In this document: positions 17,470 to 26,585 of the stretch, piece by piece | Layout of the letters: the number at the start of each line of letters is the position of its first letter | Numbering within the stretch: the first letter of the stretch is position 1 | Assembly (NCBI RefSeq): GCF_002802905.1 | Contig: NZ_PEBK01000001.1 | Coordinates: 248,001-312,000, forward strand | From: Bifidobacterium simiarum | Lineage (GTDB): Bacteria > Actinomycetota > Actinomycetes > Actinomycetales > Bifidobacteriaceae | Length of the DNA stretch: 64,000 nt | Direction of reading: 5' to 3' | The notes under the pieces: generated by a model | The model's input: the letters and a program-made list of their open reading frames with translations, nothing else | Databases searched by the model: none | What the model was told of the DNA's origin: nothing | Translations under genes and position numbers: made by a program

Positions 17470-17563
17470 TCTTTCGCGCGTCAGCCCGCCCTCACGGCGG
17501 CGGATTTGCCGGGCGCGGAACATTCGGGGAGCGCAGGCGCGCATTCGGCTATCCTTGGGACGC

Positions 17564-18487
17564 ATGAGTATTCCACAGCATGTAGTCAAGGGGCATGGCA
17601 CGGGCAACGACTTCGTGATCTATGCCGATCCCGAGGGCATCTACGAGCCGACCGCGGACGAGGTGAGGTTCCTGTGCGACCGTCATTTCGGCGTGGGCGG
17701 CGACGGTCTGCTGCGTCTGGCGCATCCGGAGGACGTCGCCGATCTGGACGCCGAACGGGCGGAACGGCTGCGGGCCGCCGGTGCGGAGTGGATGATGGAC
17801 TATCGCAACGCCGATGGTTCGCTGGCCGAGATGTGCGGCAACGGCACTCGCGCCACCGCGCTGTTCGCCCAGACGCTGGGCTATATGGAGGGTCCGGGCG
17901 GCGCTCCGCTCCGGCTCGGCACGAGGGCCGGCGTCAAGATCCTCACCTCGCTGGGTGAGGTGCCCGGTCTGGGAGGCAACGTGTTCCATATCGATATGGG
18001 GCCGTGGAAGGCCGGGGAGAGCCAGGCCTACGGGGTGACCATCCCCGATCATGAGGGGTCGGCACGCGGCACGTTCGTGGACATGGGCAACCCGCATGTG
18101 GTCGCGGTACTCGAGGACCGCACCGGCCGTTCGCTCGCCGATGACGCCACGCTGCCCGCAGTGGCCGATCTCGATCTGTCCCGCAAGCCGGTGGTGGATC
18201 CGGTGATCCCCACCGATCAGAACGTCGAGTTCGTGCGCGTCGACGCGATCGACGAGCACGCGGGCACGGGCGAGGCCTTCATGCGCGTGAACGAACGCGG
18301 CTGCGGCGAGACCCTGTCGTGCGGCACGGGACTGTGCGCCACGGCGGTCACGCTGCGGCAGCTCACCGGCATCGGCGAATGGACGATCACCGTGCGGGGC
18401 GGCACGCTCCGGGTCCGGGTGACCGACGACAACGTGGAGCTCACCGGAGACGCCTGCATCGTTGGCGAGGTGACCCTGCGGCGGTAG
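17564..18487 (+). CDS. dapF: Diaminopimelate epimerase
   Basis: Converts LL- to meso-diaminopimelate for lysine synthesis. The 307 residues contain the two catalytic cysteines in EMCGNGTRA and LSCGTGLCAT. The N-terminal KGHGTGNDFV and DGLLRL, and the central DMGNPHVVA also match. The ATG at 17564 has no real ribosome-binding site and lies just after TATCCTTGGGACG, so leaderless translation is possible; an in-frame TTG sits at 17555. It is divergent from murI. Confidence 0.94.
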   Translation: MSIPQHVVKGHGTGNDFVIYADPEGIYEPTADEVRFLCDRHFGVGGDGLLRLAHPEDVADLDAERAERLRAAGAEWMMDYRNADGSLAEMCGNGTRATALFAQTLGYMEGPGGAPLRLGTRAGVKILTSLGEVPGLGGNVFHIDMGPWKAGESQAYGVTIPDHEGSARGTFVDMGNPHVVAVLEDRTGRSLADDATLPAVADLDLSRKPVVDPVIPTDQNVEFVRVDAIDEHAGTGEAFMRVNERGCGETLSCGTGLCATAVTLRQLTGIGEWTITVRGGTLRVRVTDDNVELTGDACIVGEVTLRR

Positions 18488-18512
18488 TCCCGCGCGCGGA
18501 TGATCCCGCGCG

Positions 18513-19172
18513 TCAGAAGATCGCCGGACCGTCCTTGACGATGATGATCGCGATGAGTCCGGCGATCCACAGCACGTCGACCAGCAGGTCGGCACCCAGC
18601 CGGTAGTAGGTGTCCAGACCCCGTCGGGCCGCGCCGAAGCGGCCGTCAAGACGGGGAAGCCCCTGCGCGGTGACGGTCGCATGGCTCAGCGCCATGAACT
18701 GCAGGGTGGTGGAGAACATCAGTCCCAGACACCACAGGCACAGCGCGTTGATGACGAACACCGACTGGGTGAACAGCCAATAGGCGTAGGCGAGGGCCGC
18801 CAGACCGCCCAGCCAGGTGCACAGGGCGAACCATCGGGGCACGGCGATGCGGGCGAGGCCGAGCACCGCGATGGTGACGAACACGGATTCGGCGGCGATG
18901 CCGAAGAACGCGTTGGGGAAGCTCAGATCGCCGATGTGGATGATCTCCGCCTGCCATGACTGCGCCACGGTGGAGCAGGAGACCACCGCGTTGACGTCGC
19001 AGTCCAGCTTGCCGCCGGGATTGCGCGCCAGCAGCAGGGTTTCGGCCGAAAGACCGAGCGAGATGATCAGCGCGGCCGCCGAGCACACCAGCATCACCAG
19101 ATACGTCCAGACGGCGCCGTGACGCCATCCGGAAGGCGTTCCCAGATACTCCTCGGCAGTCTCATCGATCAT
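18513..19172 (-). CDS. Vitamin K epoxide reductase family membrane protein
   Basis: Bacterial VKOR homologue of 219 residues with about five hydrophobic segments. It is expected to oxidise a Dsb-like partner and pass electrons to quinone during disulfide formation outside the membrane. The active-site pair CLWC is in the fourth helix, and the loop cysteines are in LDCDVNAVVSCS. The next loop has the conserved FPNAFFG. GGGGGAGGCCGACG precedes the ATG at 19172. No DsbA/thioredoxin partner is adjacent. It is convergent with dapF after a 25-base gap, too short for a separate terminator. Confidence 0.9.
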   Translation of the reverse strand: MIDETAEEYLGTPSGWRHGAVWTYLVMLVCSAAALIISLGLSAETLLLARNPGGKLDCDVNAVVSCSTVAQSWQAEIIHIGDLSFPNAFFGIAAESVFVTIAVLGLARIAVPRWFALCTWLGGLAALAYAYWLFTQSVFVINALCLWCLGLMFSTTLQFMALSHATVTAQGLPRLDGRFGAARRGLDTYYRLGADLLVDVLWIAGLIAIIIVKDGPAIF

Positions 19173-19258
19173 CGTCGGCCTCCCCCTATCCACAACGAAC
19201 CATGACTGCGACGTTCCGGTTGGTTCGCGTCGCATCGCAATCAGCTTACGATAGTGAT

Positions 19259-20149
19259 ATGACTGATCACATTGACTCCACTGCGCAGGGCCATGCCGCG
19301 AAGGGCTGGGATCTGCACTGCCATTCCGCCTACTCCGACGGCACGGAAACCCCGGAGGGGCTGGTCCTCGAGGCCAAGCGTCTGGGACTGGCCGGCGTGG
19401 GTATCACCGATCATGACACCTGGGCCGGTTGGGACGAGGCCGTGACGGCCGCCGAACGATACGGCGTCCCGCTGGTGCGCGGCACCGAGATCACCGCCGA
19501 TGTGGACGGCACCTGCGTGCACATGCTCGGCCTGCTGTACGATCCGACCGATCCGGTGCTGTGCGACCTGTTCGCCACCACGCGTGAGAACCGCGTCAAG
19601 CGCATGAAGAAGATGGTGGAGAACCTCTCCGCCGACTATCCGATCAGCTGGGACGACGTGGTCGGACAGGTGAAGGAGGGCGAGCAGACCACCATCGGCC
19701 GGCCGCACATCGCCGACGCCATGGTGGCCATGGGCTTCTTCGAGAACCGTTCCGAGGCGTTCAAGCACACGATCAACAAGAACAGCAAATACTATGTGCC
19801 GATCGTATCGCCCTCGGCGAAAACCGTGGTCAAGGCGGTCAAGCACGCCGGCGGCGTGGCGATCATCGCCCATCCGGCCGGTGCGACCCGCAACCGCAGC
19901 ATCCTCACCGACGAGCAGATCGCCGACGTGGCCTCGGCCGGCCTCGACGGTCTGGAGGTGTTCCACCGGGAGAACTCCCCGGAGCAGCAGCGGCGACTGC
20001 TCGGGCTGGCGAAGGAGCTGAACCTGCTGACCACCGGAGGCTCCGACTGGCATGGGTCCGGCAAGCCGAACCTGATGGGGGAGAACACGACCGATCCCGA
20101 CGTGGTCGCCGAGATCGAGGCCCGGGGGGCTATCGCCATCATCCGGTGA
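19259..20149 (+). CDS. PHP-domain phosphoesterase (TrpH/RNase AM-like)
   Basis: Metal-dependent phosphoesterase of the PHP superfamily, 296 residues. The metal-binding motifs DLHCHSAYSDGT (residues ~18-29) and GITDHDTWAG are at the N-terminus, a third histidine in VAIIAHPAGATR and a final one in TTGGSDWHGSGKPN. Relatives degrade short nucleic-acid or nucleotide phosphates from the 5' end; the substrate here is unknown. The ATG directly follows TTACGATAGTGAT with no ribosome-binding site, suggesting a leaderless mRNA. A 22-bp hairpin at 20209 closes it. Confidence 0.85.
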   Translation: MTDHIDSTAQGHAAKGWDLHCHSAYSDGTETPEGLVLEAKRLGLAGVGITDHDTWAGWDEAVTAAERYGVPLVRGTEITADVDGTCVHMLGLLYDPTDPVLCDLFATTRENRVKRMKKMVENLSADYPISWDDVVGQVKEGEQTTIGRPHIADAMVAMGFFENRSEAFKHTINKNSKYYVPIVSPSAKTVVKAVKHAGGVAIIAHPAGATRNRSILTDEQIADVASAGLDGLEVFHRENSPEQQRRLLGLAKELNLLTTGGSDWHGSGKPNLMGENTTDPDVVAEIEARGAIAIIR

Positions 20150-20208
20150 TTTCGGCGCCCGGTGGTTTCGGCGTCTGGTGGTTTCGCCGTCGGATCGCGA
20201 TAGACGAA

Positions 20209-20262
20209 GGGCGGGGATGATCGCAGCTGAGGCAGAGACATCAGCTGCGATCATCCCCGCCC
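20209..20262. terminator. Bidirectional terminator hairpin
   Basis: Perfect 22-bp stem (20209-20230 with 20241-20262) and 10-base loop GGCAGAGACA between the convergent PHP-domain and DUF3107 genes. Confidence 0.9.
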
Positions 20263-20299
20263 TGTCGTTCGTGAGCGGTCGTTGGTGATCAGTGGGCGA

Positions 20300-20533
20300 T
20301 CAGTTCTCGGCCAGATTGCCGAATCCCACCGGGTGCGAGGTCTCGGAGCCGACGATGGCATAGCCGATGGCGCTGCCGGGTACCACGATGCGACGGCCCT
20401 TGGTGTCGGTGAGGTCCACGACCGCGCCGTTCTTCACCGCCTCGGCGATGGCTCCGCTGACCTCGTCGGCGGACTTGTCGGTGGCGAAGGTCACCGGTCG
20501 GGCCACGTTCTGGATGCCGATCTCAACGTCCAT
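20300..20533 (-). CDS. DUF3107 family protein
   Basis: A 77-residue actinobacterial conserved protein, beginning MDVEIGIQNVARPVTFATD. It contains the DLTDTKGRRIVVPGSAIGY segment typical of DUF3107 (related to mycobacterial Rv3208A). AAGGAGGAACAACC stands before the ATG at 20533. The function is unknown. In many actinobacteria it lies near UvrD-type helicases and the DUF2342 metalloprotease, as here. Confidence 0.85.
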   Translation of the reverse strand: MDVEIGIQNVARPVTFATDKSADEVSGAIAEAVKNGAVVDLTDTKGRRIVVPGSAIGYAIVGSETSHPVGFGNLAEN

Positions 20534-20604
20534 GGTTGTTCCTCCTTGAATCGGTCTTGCCGTTGGCATTGCGTTTCGAATTCCAACGAGTCATTCTAGC
20601 GAGA

Positions 20605-22290
20605 TCAGGACCGCTCGCCGTCACCGTCGGCGGGTTCTTCGCTCTGGGCGGCAATCGTCGGGGAGTCCGGGGTGCTATCGGCCGGGGCACCGTCGGTTGC
20701 GCCGCCGTCCACCAGCGACACATAGCCGGTGGGCCGTCCCTGCGCCCGTTCGATGCCCACGCCAGCCGTGGCGTCGTCGCCGGCGTCTCCGTCATCGTCG
20801 GCGGCTGGGGGAACCGGAACGGCGCCGGACGCCGTCCCGCCGCCGGTCGGGGTCGATTCGCCCTGCGTAGCCGAACCGGGCGCGGACGAACCGGGCGCCG
20901 CCGAATCGTCCGGCATGGCGGACGGCTTGCCGACGATCCGGCCGGCGGCACCGGTGATCACGCCGTCGTCGTCGAAATCCTCGGGGGACAGCGCCGGCAG
21001 ACTGACGGTCGCGGTGTCGTCGCCGGAAATCCCCATGTTTTCCACTACCAGGGTCTTCGAATCGGCGTGGCTGATGGACGGTCCGTTCGCCGTGGACTGT
21101 CCGGCGGCGGCCGTGACCCGTTCTGTTACGGATCGTTCGGCCGTGGATCGCGAAGCCACGTTCGGCACGGCCATGTGGACGCTGGGGACGCCCGTCGGTC
21201 GCGTCCGCCCACCCGCGTCGGCCGCGGCCGGCCTTGGGCGCGCGGTTCGCTGGCCATCCTGCGACAGCAGGTTCTCCACGGTGATGGTCGAAGGATTGCC
21301 CGGCGTCCCCTTGGCCGAGGCCGGGGGAGAGGCCATCCGCGACGCGCGGACGGACAGCTGATGCGCCAGACGCTCCACATGCGCCTTGAACTCGATGATG
21401 CGGTCGTTGTCCGCGCGGTCGAGGGCCTTGATGAACTCGCCGACCTGCTCCATCTGCAGCCACAGACTGGCCCTGAGCATGATCAGATCATCCAGACGCG
21501 AACCGATGATCCGCGCGTAGGCGGAGAGCACGTTGTTGCGCCGCTTGGCGTCGAGACGATCGAAGATCCACGCCAGATCACGCGCCGGATCGTTCACCTG
21601 CATGTCGCCCCAGCGGTACATCGCGTTGAGTCCGGTGCTGGAGAACAGCATGTCGCCGTCGGAGAACCCGCCGTGCACGGGGCAGGTGCGGAACGACCAC
21701 AGTCCCTCGGTCGTCACGATGCGCTCCCAGCTGTCGGTGATCTCCTGCGGCACGTGCCCGGCCTCCTTGAGACGGGCGATCCACGCCTCGAGCTGCTGCT
21801 TGATCTGCTCGGGCGCATACGAGGGATACCCCTCCTTGGCCATGAACCCGGGGCGGAGACGGTGGATCGCGCCGATGGCCGTGCCGACGGAGACGCACTG
21901 GCTCTCCGTGAGCTGATCGAGCGGCGTGGCGAACCCGTCGTTATGCACGGTGACCAGCACCGCGGTGTTGCCGGTGGGGCCCTTCTCGTATTCGCCGGGC
22001 TGGAACGCCGCGACGCGCTCCAGGGCGAACCCGAGACCGGCCGGCTCCTTGGCCCGCAGCAGGGCCGCGGAGGCGTCGGCGCGGGAGGCGAGCCGCTGAC
22101 GACCCTTCGGCGTATCGGAGGCGCTGACGTCGAACTCGCGGCCGGTCGTGTCGGTGACCACCGCGGTGTCGATGCCGTACTGCGCGTCCGTGGGCGCGAT
22201 CTGCTCCGAGCTCCTCGTGCCGGCCACGGTCAGATTCGGCATGGCCGCGCTCGCCAATGCCGCCAAGGTAAATACTGAACGTTCACTCAC
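20605..22290 (-). CDS. Phosphotransferase (APH)-fold protein lacking catalytic residues, with a long disordered tail
   Basis: Residues 1-310 have the aminoglycoside/macrolide phosphotransferase fold: a small lobe, VLVTVHNDG hinge-like segment, and a catalytic-loop counterpart CPVHGGFSDGDMLF (about 204-216) followed by YRWGDMQVNDPARDLAW (225-241). Active relatives read HGD at the first place and (I/L)DW at the second. Here the catalytic Asp is Gly (H206-G-G208) and the metal-binding Asp is Arg (R226-W). It is therefore probably a pseudokinase or acts differently. Residues ~320-561 are Pro/Ser/Thr/Ala/Asp-rich and predicted disordered. I chose GTG at 22290 because the upstream frame is antisense to the helicase. 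It is divergent from the helicase, with only about 60 bases between starts. Confidence 0.75.
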   Translation of the reverse strand: MSERSVFTLAALASAAMPNLTVAGTRSSEQIAPTDAQYGIDTAVVTDTTGREFDVSASDTPKGRQRLASRADASAALLRAKEPAGLGFALERVAAFQPGEYEKGPTGNTAVLVTVHNDGFATPLDQLTESQCVSVGTAIGAIHRLRPGFMAKEGYPSYAPEQIKQQLEAWIARLKEAGHVPQEITDSWERIVTTEGLWSFRTCPVHGGFSDGDMLFSSTGLNAMYRWGDMQVNDPARDLAWIFDRLDAKRRNNVLSAYARIIGSRLDDLIMLRASLWLQMEQVGEFIKALDRADNDRIIEFKAHVERLAHQLSVRASRMASPPASAKGTPGNPSTITVENLLSQDGQRTARPRPAAADAGGRTRPTGVPSVHMAVPNVASRSTAERSVTERVTAAAGQSTANGPSISHADSKTLVVENMGISGDDTATVSLPALSPEDFDDDGVITGAAGRIVGKPSAMPDDSAAPGSSAPGSATQGESTPTGGGTASGAVPVPPAADDDGDAGDDATAGVGIERAQGRPTGYVSLVDGGATDGAPADSTPDSPTIAAQSEEPADGDGERS

Positions 22291-22351
22291 CCTATCCACT
22301 GTAATGCACGACACCGCGTCGGGCGGGGAGGAAACCTGCGACAATGGGCGT

Positions 22352-23869
22352 GTGACTACGAATACGAATCGGATTCTCGAAGGACTCGATGAGGCGCAGG
22401 CCGCCGCGGCGCGAGCCGTGTCGGGGCCAGTGCGCATCCTGGCGGGCGCGGGCGCAGGCAAGACGCGCACGATCACCCGCCGCATCGCCTACGCCTGCGC
22501 CACCGGGGCGTGGAATCCGTCGCAGAGCCTGGCCGTCACCTTCTCCGTCAAGGCGGCCGCGGAGATGCGCACCCGACTGGCGGACCTCGGCGTACCGCAG
22601 GTGAAGGCGGCCACATTCCACTCGGCCGCGCTCAGACAGCTGCGACGGGTGTGGCCGGATCTGAGCGAATCGTACTTTCCCTCCATCGTCGAGGACTCCC
22701 GGACCCTGATCGGCCGGGCCCTGACCCGGGTGACCGGCGGGGAGGAACCGGACGCCGCGACGGTGAGGGCCGTCGGCGCGGAGATCGACTGGACCAAGGT
22801 GAGCCTGATCGCCCCGGAGGACTACGCGCGCGTCTGCGCCGCCACGCACCGGCAGCCGCCGGCCGAGCTCGAGCCGGACGCCATGGCCGACGTGATCACG
22901 GCCTACGAACAGGAGAAGACCGGCCGGGGGAGGATCGACTTCAACGACATCCTGCTCATGACCTGCCACGTACTCGAACACTTCGACGAGGCGGCCGCCT
23001 CGATCCGCTCCCGGGTCCGCTGGCTCACCGTGGACGAATATCAGGACGTCTCGCCGCTGCAGCATCGGCTGATGACGCTGTGGCGCGGCGGCCGTGACGA
23101 CGTGTGCGTGGTGGGGGACCCCGCCCAGACGATCTACTCGTTCGCCGGCGCCACGAGCTACTATCTGCTGAGCTTTCCGAACGAGTTCCACACGCTGAGC
23201 GCCGACATCGCGCTGGAGAACGACTACCGTTCCACGCCGCAGATCGTGCACTGCGCCAACCGCGTGCTGGCCGCGTCCCCGATGCGCGGCGACTATCTGC
23301 GGCTCAGATCCGCGCGCGAGGCGGGTCGGCGCATCGTGCGCACCTCATACGACACCGACGAGCAGGAGGCGCAGGGCGTGGCGCGCCGTATCGCCGCGCT
23401 GATCGCACAGGGCGAAAGCCCGAACGACATCGCGGTGCTCATGCGCATCAACGCACAGGCGCCCATCGTGCGCGCGGCGCTGGGACGGATGGGCATACGA
23501 TCCCGGGTACGTCGCGACGTCGCGGGAGCCGAGGCCTCGCTGATCGACTCGTCCGCGGCGGCGGCCAAGGCGGCCGCGGAGGACCTGTCCGCCGCCAAGG
23601 CCGGCGAAGTGAGCCTCTCCACCATTCACGCGGCCAAGGGCCTGGAATGGAAGCACGTGTTCCTGATCGGGTGCTCGGAGGGCCTGCTCCCGTTCGGCAT
23701 GTCCGGGGCCGGGACCGGCGTCGAGGAGACGCAGCGGCTGGAGGAGGAGCGGCGACTGTTCTACGTGGGCGTGACTCGCGGCGAGGACACGGTCACCATG
23801 TCGTTCGCCGCATCCAAGGACGGCGTGGGCGGCGGCATGATGAGAACCCCCAGCCGGTTCCTGCGATAG
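22352..23869 (+). CDS. Compact UvrD/Rep-type ATP-dependent DNA helicase
   Basis: SF1A helicase of 505 residues, moving on DNA in repair. Helicase motifs appear in order: Q motif region LDEAQAAAARA, Walker A AGAGAGKTRTI, Ia, DEYQDVSPLQ (II), GDPAQTIYSFAG (III), TIHAAKGLEWKHVFL (V) and FYVGVTRGED (VI). Mycobacterial UvrD2, the likely orthologue by neighbourhood, has about 700 residues. Here the stretch between motifs IV and V is very short (about 40 Ala-rich residues), so domain 2B is largely missing, and no C-terminal HRDC domain follows. The GTG at 22352 comes about six bases after GACAAT and lacks a ribosome-binding site, so it is probably leaderless. Confidence 0.85.
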   Translation: MTTNTNRILEGLDEAQAAAARAVSGPVRILAGAGAGKTRTITRRIAYACATGAWNPSQSLAVTFSVKAAAEMRTRLADLGVPQVKAATFHSAALRQLRRVWPDLSESYFPSIVEDSRTLIGRALTRVTGGEEPDAATVRAVGAEIDWTKVSLIAPEDYARVCAATHRQPPAELEPDAMADVITAYEQEKTGRGRIDFNDILLMTCHVLEHFDEAAASIRSRVRWLTVDEYQDVSPLQHRLMTLWRGGRDDVCVVGDPAQTIYSFAGATSYYLLSFPNEFHTLSADIALENDYRSTPQIVHCANRVLAASPMRGDYLRLRSAREAGRRIVRTSYDTDEQEAQGVARRIAALIAQGESPNDIAVLMRINAQAPIVRAALGRMGIRSRVRRDVAGAEASLIDSSAAAAKAAAEDLSAAKAGEVSLSTIHAAKGLEWKHVFLIGCSEGLLPFGMSGAGTGVEETQRLEEERRLFYVGVTRGEDTVTMSFAASKDGVGGGMMRTPSRFLR

Positions 23870-23889
23870 GCTCCCGCTGGGGGTTCTCA
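23841..23889. terminator. Terminator hairpin overlapping the helicase stop
   Basis: TGAGAACCCCCAGC (23841-23854) pairs perfectly with 23876-23889, a 14-bp stem with a 21-base loop. The left arm and loop include the last codons and the stop of the helicase gene. The gene on the other side is convergent. Confidence 0.8.
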
Positions 23890-23930
23890 TGGGGGTTCAG
23901 GCTTCCGCCGGGGATCCGACGGGGTCCGCC

Positions 23931-25463
23931 TTAGCGCTCGCCGGCAGGGCCGTCGTCGCCGTCGGCGGCTCCGCTGTTATCGTCTCCACTGCTATCGGCG
24001 GGGTTGTCGTCGTCGGTCTTGTTGCCGTCGCCGTTCGTCTCGTCGAGCAGCTTGCTCAGCTCGGCGTCCCAATCCACTTCGTCACCGGCGCCGGCGGTCT
24101 GCTGCTGCGAAGCCGTTGCCGTGTTCGCGCCGGTCTCGTCGCCCGGCTCCGCGGGCAGCGACGGCAGCAGATCGGGGTGGGACCACTTCGCGTCACGGGC
24201 CTCGGCGCCCTCGCCGCCGGTGATCGACTCCCACAGCTGGGCGGCCTCACGCAGACGCTTCGGACGCAGCCGCAGTCCCAGCAGCGATTCGAAGGTCCGC
24301 TCAGCCGGGCCTCCCACCGCACGCTCGCGGCGCATCATCTCGCGCAGCTGCTCGAGATGCGGGATATGGGCCATGCCGGCGCGCCACACCACGCAGTCCA
24401 CCCAGCCGTCCACCAGAGCGAGCAGGTTCTCCAGACCGTGCAGCGCCTCCTGCTGTTCGGGGGTGTCGCCGATACCCACCTTGGTGAGGTTCACGGCCCC
24501 GGCGATCGACTCGGGATTCATCATCTCCGCCTCGCGCAGCTGCTCCTCCATCGCGTCCAGATCGATGGAGATGCCGCGGGCGTACTTGCCGATCAGCGCC
24601 TCGAACCGGGGCATCAGCCACGGGACCGCGGCGAACAGCCGGGCGTGCGCCACCTCGTGCAGGGCGAGGAACTCCGTCACCTCGCTGCGATCGAGCTCCA
24701 GCTGCGTGGCGTAGGCGTCGATGTTCTGCGGGATCAGGGCGCCGGCGGGGTTGTCCAGCAGCGCGATGCCCTGATCGAAGCTGCCGTGCACCTCGCTGGA
24801 GAGGTTGCCGGCCGCGTTGCCCAGCTGCATGGCGAACGACGTGTTGCCCAGCAGCCGCATCAGCGTGGCGGGATCCTTGAGGTCCTCGGGGATCGGAATC
24901 GGCACGGGGCCGGCGAACATGCCCGAGATCTCGCCGCCCAGCGCGCCGCCGAGCCGCTCGGAGAACACCGCGGCCAGCGCTTCGTTCATCGACTCCGCCA
25001 CGGGGGAGGCGAACTTCGCCCACGCCGGCAGCGTCTTCTCCACCCACTGCGCGCGGGTGAGCACGTCGGCCTGCCCCCTGACCGGATCGAAATCGGTGAC
25101 CGTGTCCAGCCACAGGTTCGCCTCAGAAAGGGCCTGACGGGCCGCCGCGCCGTCCTCGGCGCTCACGGTGGAGGCCGCCCCGTTCTCCCGCGTCTTGCTC
25201 AGGGCGATCGACTGGGCCATCTTCACGTTGATCGGCCCCTCCTGCACCGTGCGCTGTACGTCGCCCATCGTGTTGAGCCCGCCGGCGGTCAGGGCCTCGG
25301 CGAGGGAACGCACCTCGGAGGGCTTCGGCAGCCCGTCCACTCCCTGACTCATGATCTGCTCGCGGATCGACTCGGGCAGGGCGGAAAACTGCTTCCAAGC
25401 CATTTCCCCCTGAATCGGCCCGAAGGAGTCGATCAGCCACTGATGCAGTTCGTTGTCTTCCAT
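23931..25463 (-). CDS. DUF2342 family zinc-dependent metalloprotease-like protein
   Basis: A 510-residue soluble zincin-like protein of the actinobacterial DUF2342 ('F420 biosynthesis-associated') family. The zinc motif HEVAHARLF (HExxH) is in TEFLALHEVAHARLF, roughly residue 260, and the C-terminal region has the family's ERTFESLLGLRLRPKRLREA segment. The final ~80 residues are acidic and Gly/Asn/Ser-rich. The start at 25463 is preceded by GGATTGGGTGA. A -10-like TAAGAT on this strand lies at 25504-25509. Function is unknown. It is divergent from the S16 protease gene, an arrangement shared with other actinobacteria. Confidence 0.85.
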   Translation of the reverse strand: MEDNELHQWLIDSFGPIQGEMAWKQFSALPESIREQIMSQGVDGLPKPSEVRSLAEALTAGGLNTMGDVQRTVQEGPINVKMAQSIALSKTRENGAASTVSAEDGAAARQALSEANLWLDTVTDFDPVRGQADVLTRAQWVEKTLPAWAKFASPVAESMNEALAAVFSERLGGALGGEISGMFAGPVPIPIPEDLKDPATLMRLLGNTSFAMQLGNAAGNLSSEVHGSFDQGIALLDNPAGALIPQNIDAYATQLELDRSEVTEFLALHEVAHARLFAAVPWLMPRFEALIGKYARGISIDLDAMEEQLREAEMMNPESIAGAVNLTKVGIGDTPEQQEALHGLENLLALVDGWVDCVVWRAGMAHIPHLEQLREMMRRERAVGGPAERTFESLLGLRLRPKRLREAAQLWESITGGEGAEARDAKWSHPDLLPSLPAEPGDETGANTATASQQQTAGAGDEVDWDAELSKLLDETNGDGNKTDDDNPADSSGDDNSGAADGDDGPAGER

Positions 25464-25575
25464 AAGTTCACCCAATCCGGATCGAGCATGTGTTGTCGTC
25501 AAAATCTTACCGGCAATTGCGTGGCGATTCCGTCGCAAAACCGCGTAAGTCTTTCGCTTCCATAGTATGAAAGCT

Positions 25576-26496
25576 ATGTCGAATATGCGTATGTCCAGCG
25601 GCGAGTTCGCCCAGAGCCCCACAACGCGCCCTTCGCCGTGGCGTCGGGTCGGGCGTGCGGTCGGACGGACGGTCGGTTATCTGCGTACGCTCGGCGTGCG
25701 CTACGCTCTGGGGGCGATCGGCGCCGCGCTGTGCGTGATCCTGCTGCTGCTACCCAGCGGATTCGTCACCGAGGGGCCCGGCCCTACCAGGGACGTGCTG
25801 GGCACCGTGGACGACGACGGGAGCAAAAGCATGATCGAGATCTCCGGTGCGAAGACGTACCGGGATTCCGGCAAGCTGCTGCTCACCACCGTGAACAGCT
25901 ACGGCACACGCGAGCCTGCGATCAACGCCCAGGTGCTGTGGGCGTGGCTGAACCCCAAGGCCGGCGTACTGCCGCGCGAGGCCGTGATCCCGCCTGGCCA
26001 GACCACCGAATCGTATCTGGAGAAGACGAGGAAGCAGATGACCGGGGCGCAGGATTCCGCGGCCAGCCACGCCCTCGCCTATCTGGCGAAGCACGACGAG
26101 GGACAGGGCGACGTCTCCAAGGCCAAGGTGACCATGCACATCGACGACATCGGCGGCCCCTCCGCGGGACTCATGTACACGCTCGGCGTGATCGACCGGC
26201 TCACCCCGGTCGATGAAAGCGGCGGCAGGACGATCGCCGGCACGGGAACGATGGAGAAGGACGGGTCGGTCGGCGAGATCGGCGGCATCCGTCTGAAGAT
26301 GATCGGCGCGAAGCGCGACGGGGCCACATGGTTCCTGGCCCCCGCCGGCAACTGCGACGAAGTGGTGGGCAACGTGCCCTCGGGACTGCGCGACGTGCGC
26401 GTGACGAACCTCGACGACGCCTACCGTGCGCTCAAGGCCATCGGCCAGGGCAAGGGGGATTCCTTGCCGCACTGCACGGTGAAGGTCACACGGTAA
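25576..26496 (+). CDS. Membrane-anchored Lon-type (S16) serine protease, YlbL-like
   Basis: A 306-residue protein with one N-terminal transmembrane segment (ALGAIGAALCVILLLLP) and an extracellular C-terminal Lon-protease domain. The catalytic serine is in GGPSAGLMYTLGV and the lysine in IRLKMIGAKRDGA, the Ser/Lys dyad of S16. The PDZ region usual in this family is weak or degenerate in the middle. I favour ATG at 25576, about 10 bases after the -10-like CATAGT and without a ribosome-binding site; ATG at 25567 is the alternative. It is divergent from the DUF2342 gene. Confidence 0.85.
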   Translation: MSNMRMSSGEFAQSPTTRPSPWRRVGRAVGRTVGYLRTLGVRYALGAIGAALCVILLLLPSGFVTEGPGPTRDVLGTVDDDGSKSMIEISGAKTYRDSGKLLLTTVNSYGTREPAINAQVLWAWLNPKAGVLPREAVIPPGQTTESYLEKTRKQMTGAQDSAASHALAYLAKHDEGQGDVSKAKVTMHIDDIGGPSAGLMYTLGVIDRLTPVDESGGRTIAGTGTMEKDGSVGEIGGIRLKMIGAKRDGATWFLAPAGNCDEVVGNVPSGLRDVRVTNLDDAYRALKAIGQGKGDSLPHCTVKVTR

Positions 26497-26585
26497 CGGC
26501 TGCGACGGCTTCGTCGGGAGCCGCCAAGGTAAATTCATGGTTACGTCGCCCCGGAATTCCGCGCTTGTTGTTATGCTTATTTCCC

